A stretch of DNA of 64,000 bases from Enterococcus dispar ATCC 51266 (GTDB lineage Bacteria > Bacillota > Bacilli > Lactobacillales > Enterococcaceae), in the NCBI RefSeq assembly GCF_000406945.1, contig NZ_KE136354.1:1135887-1199886 (forward strand), read 5' to 3'. The notes under the pieces were generated by a model. It was not told where the DNA came from. It did not search any database and worked only from the letters and a program-made list of their open reading frames with translations. The number at the start of each line of letters is the position of its first letter. Position 1 is the stretch's first letter. Below, piece after piece: positions 35,813-46,081 of this stretch. The position numbers and the translations under genes are program-made.

Positions 35813-36526
35813 ATGACGACTGGATTTATTACCTTAAGTGATCAAACCAAACTATACTATGAACGTTATGGTGCCGGTAAACCCTTAATTTTTTTACATG
35901 GCAATAACAGTAGCGGCCGCTATTTCCAAAAGCAAGTGCCTTTTTTTGCCCAATATTTTGACTGTCTTATTGTCGACACTCGCGGACATGGCCGTTCTAA
36001 TAATTATGCTAAAGAGCTCAATTTTCGTCTTTTAGCCGGGGATTTAGCAGAAGTAATGGAACAATTAAATCTTTCCAAAGCATCTATTTTAGGTTTTAGC
36101 GATGGGGCAAATTTGGCCATGGTTTTTGCTCATATTTTCCCCGAAAAAGTGGATCGTCTTATTTTAAATTCTGGCAATTATCGGTTAAATGGTGAAAAAT
36201 GGGCAACAAAAATTGTCACGCAATTGGGTTATTTTGTATTTGCATTTTTAGGCCTTTTTAGCCCCGCTTTTTATCGGCAAAAAAATATGTTGGGATTAAT
36301 GATTGATGATTTACCAATAAGTACGACGGATTTGAGTCACATTACGGCCAAAACATTAGTCATTGCAGGCACACATGATCTCATTAAAACCCGTCATACA
36401 AAAAAAATTGCAGCACTGTTACCCAATAGTAAGTTAGTTTTTATTGACAACGCTGGCCATACTGCTGCCTCTAGTCACTCGAAATTTTTTAATCATGTTG
36501 TTTACAAATTTTTACAAGAAAAGTAG
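35813..36526 (+). CDS. Alpha/beta hydrolase of unknown substrate
   Basis: The ATG at 35813 follows GGAGGGTG. The 237-residue protein has the oxyanion loop FLHGNNSSGRYF, nucleophile elbow GFSDGA (Ser about 97), acid in AGTHDLIK and His in IDNAGHTAAS. It lies eight bases before mprF on the same strand and may be co-transcribed. No substrate is indicated by sequence. Confidence 0.85.
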   Translation: MTTGFITLSDQTKLYYERYGAGKPLIFLHGNNSSGRYFQKQVPFFAQYFDCLIVDTRGHGRSNNYAKELNFRLLAGDLAEVMEQLNLSKASILGFSDGANLAMVFAHIFPEKVDRLILNSGNYRLNGEKWATKIVTQLGYFVFAFLGLFSPAFYRQKNMLGLMIDDLPISTTDLSHITAKTLVIAGTHDLIKTRHTKKIAALLPNSKLVFIDNAGHTAASSHSKFFNHVVYKFLQEK

Positions 36527-36534
36527 GTGTTGAT

Positions 36535-39111
36535 ATGCAAAAAATTATTGCCAAAGTAAAAAGCTACGAAAGTATTTTAAAAACAATTTTTCTTTTAGCT
36601 GTTATTGTCATCGTGGTCGGCGAACTTATTTCAATTAGTAAAACCATCAATGTCACCCAGTTAAAAGCGACATTAGGTGATGTGCCAATTTATAAAGTCT
36701 TTTTAATGTTTATCATCGGTCTTGTCGCGGTCTTGCCAATGGTGGGTTATGATTTCACATTAAACAAGATGTTAAATTTGAATCACAAGAAGAGTTATAT
36801 TTTTGAAATGAGCTGGTTAATAAATACGATTAACAATATTGCCGGCTTTGGTGGTTTTATTAGTATTGGGTTACGTTCAGAGTTTTTTGGTAAAGGTAAA
36901 AATGGTAAAGATGTAGCCAGTGCACTATCTAAAATATTAATCTTCTTAATGTCTGGTCTTTCCATTTATAGTTTGATTTCTTTTTTCCTCGTTACTTTTA
37001 CCGATATTAATCCTTATTTAAAACAGTATTGGATTTGGTTAATTGGCGGAGGCTTGTATTTTCCAGTTGTTTTGTTAATTACGCATTTTAAAAAGACTGG
37101 TTTACTCGGCGGGTTAAAACAACAGTATCGTCTTGAACTCATTGTTTCTTCTTTTCTTGAGTGGACAGGCGTAGCGGGTTCGTTTTTAGCAATTGGGTAT
37201 TTGATGGAAGTTCCTTTTCCTTTATGGCAAGTTTTACCTTTATATATTGCAGCCTCTGTCATCGGGATTGTCTCTATGATTCCCGGCGCATTGGGTAGTT
37301 TTGATATTATGATGATTCTAGGGTTGTCAAATCTGGGCATCAATCGTGAAACTGTTATCGCTTGGCTTTTGCTCTATCGAATTTTTTATTACTTGATTCC
37401 TTTTGCCATCGGTTTGGTGCTTTTTTTCAAAAACTTATGGACACAAGTGGATGGGCGTTATTCTGGTATTCCAAAGCAACTTACGTTAGAAGTCTTTCAC
37501 AAAATTGAAGTTGTCATGCTTTATTTTTCTGGCATCATGATGGTCCTAATGGCAACGATTCCGCAAGCATTTTCAGAATTTAAATGGTTGCAGCACGTCA
37601 ATCCATTTCGCTTTCATATTATAGTACAATTTCCAAGTATCATTTTAGGATTCAGTCTGTTGATTATGGGGCGCGGTATTGCTTCACGAGTTAAACGTGC
37701 CTATTTCCCGACGATTATGTTAATCGTGGCCGCTATTATTTATACGTTTTTAATTGACTTTAGTCTAGCGGCAGTCATTTTCCTAAGCCTGATTTTACTG
37801 ATTACAATTTTATCCAAAACTGAATTATTTCGTGAACAACTCGTCTATTCTTGGGAACAATTAACTTTTGATGGAGTTATTATCGGAGGTTTAACCCTGC
37901 TTTATTTGATCATTGGAATTTACAATCTCCCAACATTTCCTCATCATCACCGAAAAACCATCAGCTTTTTCTTATTCCCTTCTGAAAAACTATGGTTTTC
38001 AGGCTTTGTAGCTATTTTAGTCATTGCATTGTTTATTTTGCTTTTTGTTCGTTATTTACAAGGAAAAAAGAAACAACCTGGAGAAACTTTTGATGAAACA
38101 AAAGTCAGTCATATTTTGACAACATATGGCGGGAACTCAGATTCACAATTAGTCTACCTAAAGGATAAAAGTATTTATGTCTACAATGATGGTAGTGATG
38201 ATACTGTCTTTTTACAATTTGCCACTTACAATAATAAAAATGTGGTGATGGGCAGTCCCAATGGTAAAAAAGCAGACTTTGAAGCTGCCGTTGCCCAATT
38301 TATTCACGATGCCGACTTGTTGGGATATTTACCTGTCTTTTATGAAACAGATGAAGATACGGTCATGATTTTACATGAATTAGGCTATGACTTCATCAAA
38401 ATGGGAGAAGAAGCACTAGTTGAATTGGATACATTTACTACCTCAGGTAAAAAAATGAAAGGTACTCGTGCCGTTTTAAATAAGATTGAAAAAAATGGTT
38501 TTACTTTTGAAGTTTTACAACCGCCTTATTCAGCTGACCAGATGGCAACATTCAAAGAAATTTCGGATAGTTGGCTTGATGGACGTAAAGAAAAAGGATT
38601 CTCACTAGGATTTTTTAACGAGGAATACTTGCAACGTGGTCCAATGGCAGTTGTCAAAAACAGCGAGGGTCAAATCGTTTCTTTCGCCAATATTATCCCT
38701 ACTTATACCAATGAGATTGGTACTATTGATTTAATGCGACATCATGCTGACAAAGCGCCTTCTGGCAGTATGGATTTCTTGTTTGTTAATTTATTTGCCT
38801 ATATGCAAGACCAAGGTATTCAATATTTTGATTTGGGAATGGCACCTCTGTCCAATGTCGGACAATCCCGGAAAAGTTTTATTCAAGAACGTATCGCTTA
38901 TCTGGTTTATGAATTTGGTTCACGATTCTACTCTTTCCAAGGTCTGCGAGATTATAAAGAAAAATATGCCAGTCAGTGGCGTTCTCGTTATACCTTATAC
39001 TCTCGTGATAGTTGGATTGCCTATGTTATGTTAGCTATTTTATTTATTGACAACCGTGGGATTGATAAAAAAATACCATTGCATGGTGTCAAACGCTTCT
39101 TGAAACGTTAA
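36535..39111 (+). CDS. mprF: Lysyl-phosphatidylglycerol synthase/flippase MprF
   Basis: The protein has 858 residues. The N-terminal flippase, about 1-515, has about 14 membrane segments. The C-terminal cytosolic synthase domain, about 530-858, ends with GMAPLSNVG and YRDYKEK-like GLRDYKEKYA. It transfers lysine (or other amino acids) from tRNA to phosphatidylglycerol and flips the product outward, giving resistance to cationic peptides. Length matches the family. The hydrolase gene lies just upstream; a bidirectional terminator follows. Confidence 0.96.
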   Translation: MQKIIAKVKSYESILKTIFLLAVIVIVVGELISISKTINVTQLKATLGDVPIYKVFLMFIIGLVAVLPMVGYDFTLNKMLNLNHKKSYIFEMSWLINTINNIAGFGGFISIGLRSEFFGKGKNGKDVASALSKILIFLMSGLSIYSLISFFLVTFTDINPYLKQYWIWLIGGGLYFPVVLLITHFKKTGLLGGLKQQYRLELIVSSFLEWTGVAGSFLAIGYLMEVPFPLWQVLPLYIAASVIGIVSMIPGALGSFDIMMILGLSNLGINRETVIAWLLLYRIFYYLIPFAIGLVLFFKNLWTQVDGRYSGIPKQLTLEVFHKIEVVMLYFSGIMMVLMATIPQAFSEFKWLQHVNPFRFHIIVQFPSIILGFSLLIMGRGIASRVKRAYFPTIMLIVAAIIYTFLIDFSLAAVIFLSLILLITILSKTELFREQLVYSWEQLTFDGVIIGGLTLLYLIIGIYNLPTFPHHHRKTISFFLFPSEKLWFSGFVAILVIALFILLFVRYLQGKKKQPGETFDETKVSHILTTYGGNSDSQLVYLKDKSIYVYNDGSDDTVFLQFATYNNKNVVMGSPNGKKADFEAAVAQFIHDADLLGYLPVFYETDEDTVMILHELGYDFIKMGEEALVELDTFTTSGKKMKGTRAVLNKIEKNGFTFEVLQPPYSADQMATFKEISDSWLDGRKEKGFSLGFFNEEYLQRGPMAVVKNSEGQIVSFANIIPTYTNEIGTIDLMRHHADKAPSGSMDFLFVNLFAYMQDQGIQYFDLGMAPLSNVGQSRKSFIQERIAYLVYEFGSRFYSFQGLRDYKEKYASQWRSRYTLYSRDSWIAYVMLAILFIDNRGIDKKIPLHGVKRFLKR

Positions 39112-39133
39112 AAGATTTACTTTTCTACAAACT

Positions 39134-39174
39134 AAAAAAGCTGCCACGAAAATATATTTCGTGACAGCTTTTTT
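39134..39174. terminator. Bidirectional terminator between mprF and lepB
   Basis: AAAAAAGCTG/CAGCTTTTTT and CACGAAA/TTTCGTG form an almost perfect stem with one mismatch and a 6-base loop. Confidence 0.9.
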
Positions 39175-39712
39175 ATATCATACGCCAATGTTTAAAAGGA
39201 TAATAAACAAAGCGTGCTTTTCCTAGAATATCTTCTGATTTAATGGCGCCAAAAGAACGACTGTCTTTTGAAATACGTCGATTATCCCCCATTACAAAGT
39301 AACTATCGGGACCCAATTTTTTTGTGCCCGTGAGTTCTTCTAAAGAAAAATCATTGGTAAAGGAACCAGCGTCTGTGACATGTTTTTTATTGGCAGACAA
39401 AAATGGCTCGGAAACGACTTTGCCATTAACGTAAAGTTTATCATTGTCATAATGTAACTCATCACCTGGAAGAGCTACTACCCGCTTAATATAAGTAGTA
39501 CCACTGGCAAGTTGAAAAACAACGACATCAAACCGTTTGATTTTAGAAATTTTTTCCATGATAACCATGTCCCCTTGCTTTAAGGTGGTTTCCATCGAAT
39601 TTCCTTCTACTGGTACTGGAATAAGTAAAAATCCACGTACTAAAAAGGCAATAGCAAAAGCAATAATGGCATATTTTATTGTCATCCAAAAATAGTCTTT
39701 AAACTTTCTCAT
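39173..39712 (-). CDS. lepB: Signal peptidase I
   Basis: The protein has 179 residues. One N-terminal membrane anchor, about 12-30, precedes the S26 catalytic domain: PVEGNSMETTLKQGD with the Ser, then SGTTYIKRVVALPGDEL with the Lys, and MGDNRRISKDSRSFG. It removes signal peptides from exported proteins. Typical Gram-positive length. It lies 15 bp downstream of ctpA. Confidence 0.95.
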   Translation of the reverse strand: MRKFKDYFWMTIKYAIIAFAIAFLVRGFLLIPVPVEGNSMETTLKQGDMVIMEKISKIKRFDVVVFQLASGTTYIKRVVALPGDELHYDNDKLYVNGKVVSEPFLSANKKHVTDAGSFTNDFSLEELTGTKKLGPDSYFVMGDNRRISKDSRSFGAIKSEDILGKARFVYYPFKHWRMI

Positions 39713-39727
39713 ACCATTTCTCCTGCA

Positions 39728-41158
39728 TCATTTCTGTGAAGCCATTTCTTTTTGCAATTCGTCAATACCTTTATGATAAGCCTCATCATGGGTAGTGATT
39801 TGGGTAGTTAATTGCTTTTCAATCGCATCGACAGTCTCTTTATTTAAACTTGGTGAGATAGACAATTTGTGCTTCCTTTGAAAATCTTTGAGAGCAGTAG
39901 TCGTTTTTTCGTCAAACGTATCTCCTTTAGTGTCATAGCCCAACGCACTTAAAAAGCGATTCAGGCGTTTGACATTCTCTGAGGTCTGCCCTTGTTTCAA
40001 ATTTTTGTCCCGTGGTAACGGTGCTAAATAAGCATAATCAGGAAAATCCGCCTTAATAGTGGGTTCCAAGCCTTTTTCGTGGATCCAATTACCTTTTGGT
40101 GTAAGCCATTTGCTGACAGTCAGTTTCAAACTGCTTTTAGCATCTATTGGACTAACAGTTTGTACAGTTCCTTTACCAAATGTTGTAGTCCCAATAATTG
40201 GCACATGGGCAGACTCTTTTAAAGCAGCCGCAAAAATTTCTGAAGCCGAAGCAGAGCCACCATCCACTAAAACGACAGTTGGTTCATTTACTTTAAACCC
40301 TTGGTCAAACTTTTCACCAGCAATTGCTTTTGAAACGGTGCTGTGGTTGTCTTTAAATTCAACAATGGTTTGGCCATCTTTTAAAAACATGCTAGCCATT
40401 TGTTCCACTTGATCTAATAACCCACCAGGATTTTGCCTTACATCTAATATAAAAGATTTAGCACCTTGCTTGCGCAGTGAAGTAATCGCATCTTTTAATT
40501 CTTTGGCCGTATTCTCGCCAAAACTAGTAATTTGCAAAATTCCAATTTGCTTATCTTCTTTACTAATCTTCTGTGTTACTGTGTGCAGCGGAATCTTATC
40601 TCGTTTTAAAGTGACTGCAAAAGTTTCGCTTCCACGTTTGATTTGCAAAACAACTTCAGTTCCTTTTTTCCCCCGAATTTTAGTGACAACTTCTGCTAAC
40701 TTTTTGTCTTTTGTGGTCATATCATCTACTTTTAAAATGATGTCTTGGGCTCTCAAACCACCTTTAGCGGCAGGGGTATCTTTTATAGGTGCCTGAACAA
40801 TTTCAGGATAATCATTTTTAATTTGTAAAGTAGCGCCAATCCCTTCAAAACTATCCGATAATGACTGATTTAATTGATTAGAACCATCTTCATCTAAAAA
40901 GGTTGTATAAGGATCCCCTAAAGCTTCCGTCATTCCTTTTAGCGCGCCATTTACTAACGTTTTGGAATCAACATCGCGATAGTAGCTACCTTTTATCTCA
41001 TCGTATAACTGATGAACTTGTGCTAAATCATCATTTTTTTGTGCAACTGTTTCTTTTTGCAATTCGTGGATTGTCCCATATAAATAACCGCCACCGCCAA
41101 AAAGAAGAGCCGTTACCGCTAGTGAAACGACATACAATTTAATGGATATTTTCTTCAT
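39728..41158 (-). CDS. ctpA: Carboxy-terminal processing protease (S41)
   Basis: The protein has 476 residues. A signal anchor is at about 8-28, a PDZ domain at about 110-190 and the S41 protease at about 195-380 with GGSASASEIFAAAL (Ser) and TTFGKGTVQTV (Lys). A peptidoglycan-binding domain is at about 385-450 (LKQGQTSENVKRLNRFLSAL). It cuts exported proteins in the envelope. The domain set matches Bacillus CtpB/CtpA. Confidence 0.94.
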   Translation of the reverse strand: MKKISIKLYVVSLAVTALLFGGGGYLYGTIHELQKETVAQKNDDLAQVHQLYDEIKGSYYRDVDSKTLVNGALKGMTEALGDPYTTFLDEDGSNQLNQSLSDSFEGIGATLQIKNDYPEIVQAPIKDTPAAKGGLRAQDIILKVDDMTTKDKKLAEVVTKIRGKKGTEVVLQIKRGSETFAVTLKRDKIPLHTVTQKISKEDKQIGILQITSFGENTAKELKDAITSLRKQGAKSFILDVRQNPGGLLDQVEQMASMFLKDGQTIVEFKDNHSTVSKAIAGEKFDQGFKVNEPTVVLVDGGSASASEIFAAALKESAHVPIIGTTTFGKGTVQTVSPIDAKSSLKLTVSKWLTPKGNWIHEKGLEPTIKADFPDYAYLAPLPRDKNLKQGQTSENVKRLNRFLSALGYDTKGDTFDEKTTTALKDFQRKHKLSISPSLNKETVDAIEKQLTTQITTHDEAYHKGIDELQKEMASQK

Positions 41159-41173
41159 CTTTGGCCTTCTTTC

Positions 41174-41398
41174 TTAACGATTGTTTTCCACATATTGCTC
41201 ATAAATTCGGTCGAAAATATCCATACTCGATAGATAATCAACATTCATTTCCAAATAACTAGACAACTCATCATAATCACCAGTATGTTTGGGAAATTGA
41301 ATATCATGACTTACATGATTAGCAAAAACCTGTTCTTCACTTAAATGGTTGGGTCCTTTCAAAGTTAAAACATAGTGATAAAAACTTCTACGCATCAA
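41174..41398 (-). CDS. YozE-family small protein
   Basis: The protein has 74 residues with the family start [14 protein letters not shown] and the later [16 protein letters not shown]. YozE is a compact helical fold found across Firmicutes with unknown role. It overlaps the msrA stop region by 11 bp. Confidence 0.85.
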   Translation of the reverse strand: MMRRSFYHYVLTLKGPNHLSEEQVFANHVSHDIQFPKHTGDYDELSSYLEMNVDYLSSMDIFDRIYEQYVENNR

Positions 41399-41909
41399 AA
41401 TCCTCCCAGTGCTCTTTGATAAACTCTGCGCGTCTTTGATGATTTAAAGCAAAATTGCTTGGATTTTTTTTATAATAGTCTTGATGATACCCTTCAGCTT
41501 CATAAAAAGGTTGTGCTGGTTCGATTTTTGTCACAATAGGGTCAGCAAAAACACCACTATCCGCCAATGCTTGACGGCTTTTTTCAGCTGCAATTTTTTG
41601 TTCTTCATTTAAATAGAAAATTACTGGTCGGTAGTTGTCCCCACGGTCTTGAAATTGGCCAAAGGCATCAGTAGGATCTGTTTGTTGCCAATAAATTTGC
41701 AATAATTCTTCATAGCTAATAATTTTGGGATCAAAAATAATCTCCACAGCTTCTGTATGTCCTGTGGTGTGGGTCAAAACTTGTTCGTAAGTTGGGTTTT
41801 CAACATGACCGCCTGTATAACCAGAAGTCACTGTATAAATTCCGGGTTGTTCATCAAAAGGTTGCACCATGCACCAAAAGCAACCGCCGGCAAAAATTGC
41901 ACGTTCCAT
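41388..41909 (-). CDS. msrA: Peptide methionine sulfoxide reductase A
   Basis: The ATG at 41909 follows AAAGGAATG and gives 173 residues. The catalytic Cys lies in FAGGCFWCM near residue 11; other family strings are [27 protein letters not shown] and EGYHQDYY. It reduces the S-form of methionine sulfoxide. No MsrB domain is fused. It is followed by the YozE gene. Confidence 0.95.
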   Translation of the reverse strand: MERAIFAGGCFWCMVQPFDEQPGIYTVTSGYTGGHVENPTYEQVLTHTTGHTEAVEIIFDPKIISYEELLQIYWQQTDPTDAFGQFQDRGDNYRPVIFYLNEEQKIAAEKSRQALADSGVFADPIVTKIEPAQPFYEAEGYHQDYYKKNPSNFALNHQRRAEFIKEHWEDFDA

Positions 41910-41913
41910 CAAA

Positions 41914-42567
41914 TCATTCCTTTCTTTCAGGTAAATATAAGCCCACTTGAATCTCATCGTCAATTAAATTGATTTTTTTAGCTTTGACAAAAAGACCAGT
42001 TGGTAGTTGAAATTGGTCCAAACGCAAGGTAATCGATTTATCTTTAGGCGTCACATCAATCCAATCAGGAAAATCATAACCACGCTTCACTAATTTCATT
42101 ACCTCTTCAATTGGTAACCCTAGAGTACCAATGGACATACTTTTAGCTCGTAATTGAATATTACCATTTTCCATTACATAAGGATCAAAATACAAGTAAA
42201 ATTGCACGGGAAAATTTAATACTTTGGTTTCACCAGAAAGCATCGCTTCATTTTCCAAAGCAAATTGATATTTTACACTACTGTCTTTTTGAAAATCTGT
42301 TAAATAATAATCAATTAGGGTATTTAACTGACTTTTATTCATAGATATCGTGGTAACTTCTTGTCCTTGTTTATCTGAGACCTTAGCGGATTTACTGTAA
42401 TTTGGTTCTCTATTTGAAAAAATTCTGGTACCTAAAAATATACCTGAGCCAATAATAAAAGCAGTTAAGACCAAAAAGGCGATCTTCCACCCATTCATTT
42501 TTTTTATAGTAAATTTTTTTTGATTTTGTTTTTGTTCGCGCGTTTGTACTGGCTTATTTTCAGTCAT
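41914..42567 (-). CDS. YpmS-like membrane-anchored protein
   Basis: The protein has 217 residues. A basic N-terminus leads to one transmembrane segment at about 28-48. The outside domain has [20 protein letters not shown] and the end [15 protein letters not shown], as in the YpmS/DUF2140 family, whose function is unknown. The adjacent SGNH hydrolase gene upstream matches the ypmR-ypmS order of Bacillus. Confidence 0.85.
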   Translation of the reverse strand: MTENKPVQTREQKQNQKKFTIKKMNGWKIAFLVLTAFIIGSGIFLGTRIFSNREPNYSKSAKVSDKQGQEVTTISMNKSQLNTLIDYYLTDFQKDSSVKYQFALENEAMLSGETKVLNFPVQFYLYFDPYVMENGNIQLRAKSMSIGTLGLPIEEVMKLVKRGYDFPDWIDVTPKDKSITLRLDQFQLPTGLFVKAKKINLIDDEIQVGLYLPERKE

Positions 42568-42602
42568 ATGCGACTACTCCTCGTCTTGATTCACTTCTCT
42601 AT

Positions 42603-43499
42603 TTACTTTTTCACTAGCCACTCAGCTTGCGTTTTAATCAATTCATCTCGCAATGCATTGGCCATTAATTGATACCCCAAATTATTGGGGTGAAATTTGT
42701 CTTGATCGTACAATGCATTGTTATCCACAATATTTAAATCACTACTGTCAGAGCTTTTTAAATTTGCTTCTGAAGAAGAGTCTAGCGTACTATCAATCCC
42801 CACTTCATTATCCAAACCACGATATAATAAATCATTAATTGGAATAAAATGAACATTTTGAAACTTCTTGGTGGTTGTTTCTGTAGCCAAATTCCAATTA
42901 TCCACAATTTTTTGCATATCGGTAATTTCAGGAAAGTTCAAATAAAAGGGATTATAAATACCAAAAACATAAATCGGTGCATTTTGATTTTCACTTTGCA
43001 TTACTTCAATTATTTGCGCTACTCTTTTTTGATATTTTGCTTGTGGCTTTTGAAATGTGCTAATCGAAAGACCGAAAAAATTATCCTGAATAACTTTCAT
43101 TAAATCATTGCCACCAACAGTTAAGGTTAAAATATCCGCTGTTGCTATATTTTTTAGAATTTTTTTCTCTTTTTTGATCCGTTTTAAAATCTGATCACTT
43201 CGTTCACCCGCAACACCATAATTTTCTAATTCGACGCTCGTTAAGCGATAACGTTCTTCAATATCATTTGCAACAATCGGGACAAAACCACCTCGTTTGG
43301 TCTCATCACCAATTCCTTCGGTTAAAGAGTCCCCCACGGCTACAAAATGAACTTTTTCTTTTTGATTTTTCACCACTTCGGTAGTCGTTTGTTCCAATAT
43401 TGGCTTTGCAGCTGGAATCGCTTGATTTAAAACAATATAAATAAGCATGGCGCCAATTCCCACGATTAAAATGGTAATCAGGGGTTTAAAAAATTTCAA
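42603..43499 (-). CDS. YpmR-like SGNH/GDSL hydrolase
   Basis: The protein has 298 residues. A signal anchor is at about 8-27. The SGNH motifs are FVAVGDSLTEGIG (Ser), TVGGNDL (Asn) and QDKFHPNNLGY (Asp-His). These extracellular hydrolases may deacylate lipids or wall polymers; the substrate is unknown. The ypmS-like gene follows. Confidence 0.88.
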   Translation of the reverse strand: MKFFKPLITILIVGIGAMLIYIVLNQAIPAAKPILEQTTTEVVKNQKEKVHFVAVGDSLTEGIGDETKRGGFVPIVANDIEERYRLTSVELENYGVAGERSDQILKRIKKEKKILKNIATADILTLTVGGNDLMKVIQDNFFGLSISTFQKPQAKYQKRVAQIIEVMQSENQNAPIYVFGIYNPFYLNFPEITDMQKIVDNWNLATETTTKKFQNVHFIPINDLLYRGLDNEVGIDSTLDSSSEANLKSSDSSDLNIVDNNALYDQDKFHPNNLGYQLMANALRDELIKTQAEWLVKK

Positions 43500-43788
43500 A
43501 TGCTAAACCTCCTCTTTTTAAAACTAAGCTAAAAAAGCTGTAGTACCGCTTATTTTAGCAAAAAAAAACGTAAAAAGGTAGTTTCTTACTTCGATACTAA
43601 CAAAGCTTTACATTTTCCTATTGCGGTTTAGGTAATCATCAAATTTTGCAAATGAAAAAGAAGCTAAAACAAAAAGCGTTCTTTCAGACTATAATCTCAA
43701 TTATTTAGATAAATTTTCCTAATTCACTTTCCTATTTATCTAATGGCAATTGATTATTTAGCTTGCTTTTTGTTTTAACTTCCAATTA

Positions 43789-44634
43789 TTAATCTTCTGT
43801 ATAATAGGTAATGGCAAAAGCTCCCTTGCCTGTATGGGTCGCAATAATTGGCGTTGTATGCAACAAAGGAATATGCATATCTGGAAATAATTCTTGCAAT
43901 TCTTTTTTGAATTCTTCACATAATGACAAACCATCTGCATGAGAAATGCCAATACTTTTTACGTTTGTTTTTTGTTGCAATTCTCTTTTCAAACCTTCAA
44001 ACCACTTCGTAAAAGTTTTTGTTCCGCGTCCTTTTACAACGGGAATTAGTTCAGAATGATCAAAGTCCATTACAACCCGCATATTCAATAAATTAGATAA
44101 AATTCCGGTAGCACGACTGATTCGTCCTCCTTTGACCAAATTATCCAAAGTTGAAACGCCAATGTAAAGTTTCGTATTTTCACGTACTTTTTCAACTGCT
44201 GCTAAAACGTCAGGTAATGAATTGCCAGCTTGAGCCATTTCTGCAGCCTTAATTACTTGAAAAGACAAGCCTTGATCCGTTGTATCGCTGTCAATCACTG
44301 TAACGTCACTTTTTGATAAGTGACTAGCTTGGCGGGCAGCTTCTACTGTGCCACTTAATCCCTTCGTCATATGAATAGATAACACTTGACTGCCATCTTC
44401 CCCTAGCGCATCAAAAAGTTCAACAAATTCACCAATCGGCGGTTGACTGGTTTTGGGTAACTCTTTGGCACTCGCCATCATACTCATAAACTTTTCACCT
44501 GGTAGCGTTTCATCATCTTTATATAAGACGCCATCAATCATCACCGATAAGGGAACGATTTCAATGTTTAATTTCTCTTGTAATGCTTTTTCCATCGTAC
44601 ACGATGAATCCGTAACTATTTTAAGTTTTGCCAT
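43789..44634 (-). CDS. DegV-family fatty-acid-binding protein
   Basis: The protein has 281 residues with KIVTDSSCTMEKAL at the start, MTKGLSGTVEAARQASH, and LVKGGRISRATGILSNLLN. DegV proteins bind fatty acids (FakB type), presenting them to FakA kinase. The kinase is not in this window. The 290-bp gap downstream holds no clear gene. Confidence 0.93.
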   Translation of the reverse strand: MAKLKIVTDSSCTMEKALQEKLNIEIVPLSVMIDGVLYKDDETLPGEKFMSMMASAKELPKTSQPPIGEFVELFDALGEDGSQVLSIHMTKGLSGTVEAARQASHLSKSDVTVIDSDTTDQGLSFQVIKAAEMAQAGNSLPDVLAAVEKVRENTKLYIGVSTLDNLVKGGRISRATGILSNLLNMRVVMDFDHSELIPVVKGRGTKTFTKWFEGLKRELQQKTNVKSIGISHADGLSLCEEFKKELQELFPDMHIPLLHTTPIIATHTGKGAFAITYYTED

Positions 44635-44771
44635 GGTTCCTTCACTCTTCCTTTAACATTGATCATCTTCATGTTAAAATACAGCTAAACATGCTCTGTC
44701 ATTAAGTATAACAGAGACATTTTGTTTTTTCATTAATTTTGAAACATTCCCTAAAAGGAGGCTGTCATTAC

Positions 44772-45425
44772 ATGGATAAACCGCAATTTTCCCGCAAGTA
44801 TTTAATCGTAAATGAAGTCTTAAACGCCGTCACCCATGGCATTGGTTGTGGCTTGGCAATAGCTGGCCTAGTTATCTTATTGATTAAAGGTGCACGCTTG
44901 GGCTCGCCGCTGCATATCGTTTCTTATGCAATTTATGGCGCCATGATGATTCTGCTTTTTTTATCCTCTACTTTATTTCATAGCTTAATTTTTACCAAGG
45001 CAAAAAAAGTCTTTCAAGTATTTGATCATGATTCCATTTTTCTTTTGATAGCGGGTAGTTATACCCCCTTTTGCCTGCTCAGCGTTAAAGGTTGGTTGGG
45101 TTGGGCATTATTTACATTAATTTGGTTATTGGCAATTAGCGGTGTTGTTTATAAATCGTTAACATTGCATAAAAAAGACACAGTTTCTAAAGTTTCTACT
45201 TTAATCTATTTATTTATGGGTTGGCTTTGTTTGGTTGCCGCCAAGGATTTGTGGTTATCCTTAGGAAGCGTTGGCACTGCACTTTTAGTTTCTGGAGGAG
45301 TAGCGTATTCAGTGGGGGCGCTTTTTTATAGTCTTAAAAATGTGCGCTTCATGCACGTTGTCTGGCATTTATTTGTGATGTTAGGGGCGGCCCTGATGTA
45401 TTTTTCCATTTTACTTTATACGTAA
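44772..45425 (+). CDS. Hemolysin III / PAQR-family membrane protein
   Basis: The ATG at 44772 is 12 bases from AAGGAGG. The 217-residue protein has seven membrane helices. Family strings include NEVLNAVTHGIGCGLAIAGL, SSTLFHSL with the metal-site His, DHDSIFLLIAGSYTPF and the C-terminal MHVVWHLFVMLGA. The conserved His/Ser/Asp suggest metal-dependent hydrolase activity; the hemolysin name is historical. It shares a bidirectional terminator with folA. Confidence 0.92.
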   Translation: MDKPQFSRKYLIVNEVLNAVTHGIGCGLAIAGLVILLIKGARLGSPLHIVSYAIYGAMMILLFLSSTLFHSLIFTKAKKVFQVFDHDSIFLLIAGSYTPFCLLSVKGWLGWALFTLIWLLAISGVVYKSLTLHKKDTVSKVSTLIYLFMGWLCLVAAKDLWLSLGSVGTALLVSGGVAYSVGALFYSLKNVRFMHVVWHLFVMLGAALMYFSILLYT

Positions 45426-45493
45426 AAAAAGATACCCATAAAAACGGGACACGTTCCAAAATTTGCAAAAATTTATGTATGTTCCTTTACTAT

Positions 45494-45530
45494 AAAAAAC
45501 GCCCTAAAACTCACTTTAGGGCGTTTTTTT
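45494..45530. terminator. Bidirectional terminator between the hemolysin III gene and folA
   Basis: AAAACGCCCTAAA and TTTAGGGCGTTTT form a perfect 13-bp stem with T-runs on both strands. Confidence 0.95.
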
Positions 45531-45534
45531 CAGC

Positions 45535-46035
45535 TTAATCTACATGAATGCGTTCATATTCTTCAAAGGTATGGGGAAATTTATTTTTTTCATCTACTTT
45601 TCCCGCTGCTTTTTTTATTAGACGCCAGTTTTCCCATTCAATTGCGGGAAAGTACGTATCCCCTTCAAAAGAATCTTCAATTACCGTGCGAAAAATGTAA
45701 TCACATTGAGGCAATAAAGCAGTATAAATTGCTGCACCTCCTGCAATAAAGACGGTTTGATCTTCATTCTTGGCAAAGTCAATAATTTCGTTGACATCAT
45801 GCATCACATACACGCCTGCAGGAGCTTGATAATTTTCATTGCGCGTTAAAATAATAGTGGTCCGTCCCGGTAGCGGTCGTCCGCCCATGCCTTCGAAAGT
45901 TCGACGTCCCATTACTAATGTTTTGCCAATTGTCATTTCTTTAAAAAATTTCAAATCATCAGGTAAATACCAAGGCAATACTTCATTTTTACCGATTAAA
46001 CCATTTTGATCTTGGGCCCAGATTGCTGCTAACAT
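45535..46035 (-). CDS. folA: Dihydrofolate reductase
   Basis: The protein has 166 residues. It reduces dihydrofolate with NADPH. Visible motifs are IWAQDQNGLIGKNEVLPWYLPDD in part, GKTLVMGRRTFEGMG and FIAGGAAIYTALLP. The chromosomal enzyme of normal length, 46 bp downstream of thyA, forms the standard thyA-folA pair that supplies dTMP. Confidence 0.97.
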   Translation of the reverse strand: MLAAIWAQDQNGLIGKNEVLPWYLPDDLKFFKEMTIGKTLVMGRRTFEGMGGRPLPGRTTIILTRNENYQAPAGVYVMHDVNEIIDFAKNEDQTVFIAGGAAIYTALLPQCDYIFRTVIEDSFEGDTYFPAIEWENWRLIKKAAGKVDEKNKFPHTFEEYERIHVD

Positions 46036-46081
46036 AATGGTCTCCTTTCAAATTTACTACTCACTTATTATTACTAAAGAT